A DNA stretch of 64,000 nt. It comes from Phymatolithon calcareum (taxonomy: Eukaryota > Rhodophyta > Florideophyceae > Hapalidiales). Both the position numbers and the translations under genes were made by a program. The notes under the pieces were generated by a model, which had not been told where the DNA came from, did no database searches, and worked only from the letters and a program-made list of their open reading frames with translations. Below, piece by piece: positions 63,251-64,000 of this stretch; the stretch's first letter is position 1; each line of letters begins with the position of its first letter. The DNA lies in contig OZ345361.1 in NCBI GenBank assembly GCA_977006965.1, positions 930,001 through 994,000 on the forward strand. Direction: 5' to 3'.

Positions 63251-64000
63251 TTTTTTTTTTTTTTTTCCTTTCAAGTTTATTTAAAAGCCCCACAGACTTC
63301 CGAAGATATGGGCAAGGCTTCCTCTGATGCTACCTACCTTTGTGTAGCTCACAAAACGTCCACCAGAATGGCGGACGGGAAAACTCAGGACTCAAAGTAG
63401 TCCTATTTCAGTCCTCTACGGGATTGTTGGTGCTTGGTCTCGACCACTTTTTGTCTTGCCTTCTGCGGATTAATACAAGCCTTCTTCGGTCTCCATGCGT
63501 TCTATGAGTGTCTTGCTAAATAGTAAGAGCTCATCCAGCGCCTTTTCTGTTTCCAGTCGTTTTTCTCCTTCAAGTTCGTACCCTGCTAACGTGCGTTCAA
63601 GGGTTTCCATATGCTCTCTGGCTCTGGTGCCGAATTCTTCAGTCATACTTGTTGTTGACACCTGTGGGAATCTGCCGCAGGCATACTGCAGCGCTAGTTG
63701 TCTGTGCTTCACCTTGGGGAACTTGAGGATTGCCGGCAATTCTCTTGTCTTGTCGTACGGTATCTTTCTTTTCCGCTTCGATTCTAGGCGGTCTCCTTCC
63801 ATTTCCAGAAATTTCGATCGAAGTGTTTGCGACGATTGGTTCGTTTGGATATGCTTTACAGCTTCACCGAACGGCTCTCTGGTCTCCATCGCGGCGATAT
63901 CTTTCCTCGTGTACTGCCATTCATGGTTGTTTCTTCTTTCGGGCACTTCTTTTGAATACATACGTTCTTTCGCCTTGTTCCTTCTCAGCATTTTGAAGGC
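63251..64000 (-). mobile_element. LINE subfamily 2, running off the window
   Basis: A run of T at about 63251-63267 is the poly(A) tail of a minus-strand LINE. The minus strand then encodes, from the window edge, NEWQYTRKDIAAMETREPF, RELPAILKFPKVKHRQLAL and KALDELLLFSKTLIERM, ending at 63470. This is the best-kept C-terminus of its kind here. The 5' part lies outside. Confidence 0.85.

Noticed and set aside
1-64000. CRISPR arrays or bacterial operons
   Set aside because: No regularly spaced short direct repeats with unique spacers, and gene content (BUB3, NOC1, Pol I, spliceosomal introns) is nuclear eukaryotic.

Overview
This is eukaryotic nuclear DNA, probably from an intron-poor, plastid-bearing protist; a florideophyte red alga is my best guess, by inference. 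The evidence is six recognisable nuclear genes with no or one short GT-AG intron, packed into a compact island (about 23.6-37.8 kb), inside a large sea of decayed non-LTR retrotransposons, DNA transposons and gene fragments. A nuclear gene for a bacterial-type RNase P protein with an organelle-targeting-like leader suggests an endosymbiotic organelle that still uses a bacterial-type RNase P.

Gene island. BUB3 (+, 23667-24665) converges on NOC1/MAK21/CEBPZ (-, 24876-27485). NOC1 is divergent from the Pol I second-largest subunit RPA2 (+, 27759-31406) across a 273-bp spacer, so rRNA synthesis and early 60S assembly genes share a promoter region. RPA2 converges on a mitochondrial-type Xaa-Pro aminopeptidase (XPNPEP3/ICP55; -, 32150-33788, one 115-bp intron). 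Then follow the RnpA-like gene (-, 36357-37139) and, divergent from it, a small two-exon STI1-like gene (+, 37254-37774). This last pair is duplicated at 56.3-58.7 kb, where the RnpA copy carries a stop in its RNR helix; a third, more decayed remnant of the small gene lies at 50.3 kb.

Left flank (1-23.5 kb). One apparently intact PWWP-domain gene (1723-2535) sits behind a cluster of palindromes. At least six further PWWP-derived fragments lie across the window, including a head-to-head inverted mosaic at 18.5-20.0 kb. 5'-truncated LINEs with visible target-site duplications (TSDs) occur at 4103-5292 and 10404-11337, a LINE with reverse transcriptase motifs at 20.0-21.1 kb, and a dead Nudix-like/aminoglycoside-phosphotransferase-like (APH) gene at 21.9-23.4 kb.

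Right flank (38-64 kb). It holds an APH-like kinase ORF that directly follows a Nudix-like ORF (TAG then ATG, same frame), a LINE insertion made of iterated 3' ends (16-bp TSD), a Mutator-like element with about 80-bp TIRs and a SWIM-finger relic, tRNA-derived SINEs, a 162-bp foldback, and a three-level nest (gene-family copy, LINE, 1240-bp hAT-like element) in which both insertions keep their TSDs. Paralogous copies supply empty sites for several insertions, so the order of events can be read directly.

All protein calls come from reading translations by eye; no database search was run. Pseudogene boundaries are approximate. Recognition of each conserved gene was by motif and length.
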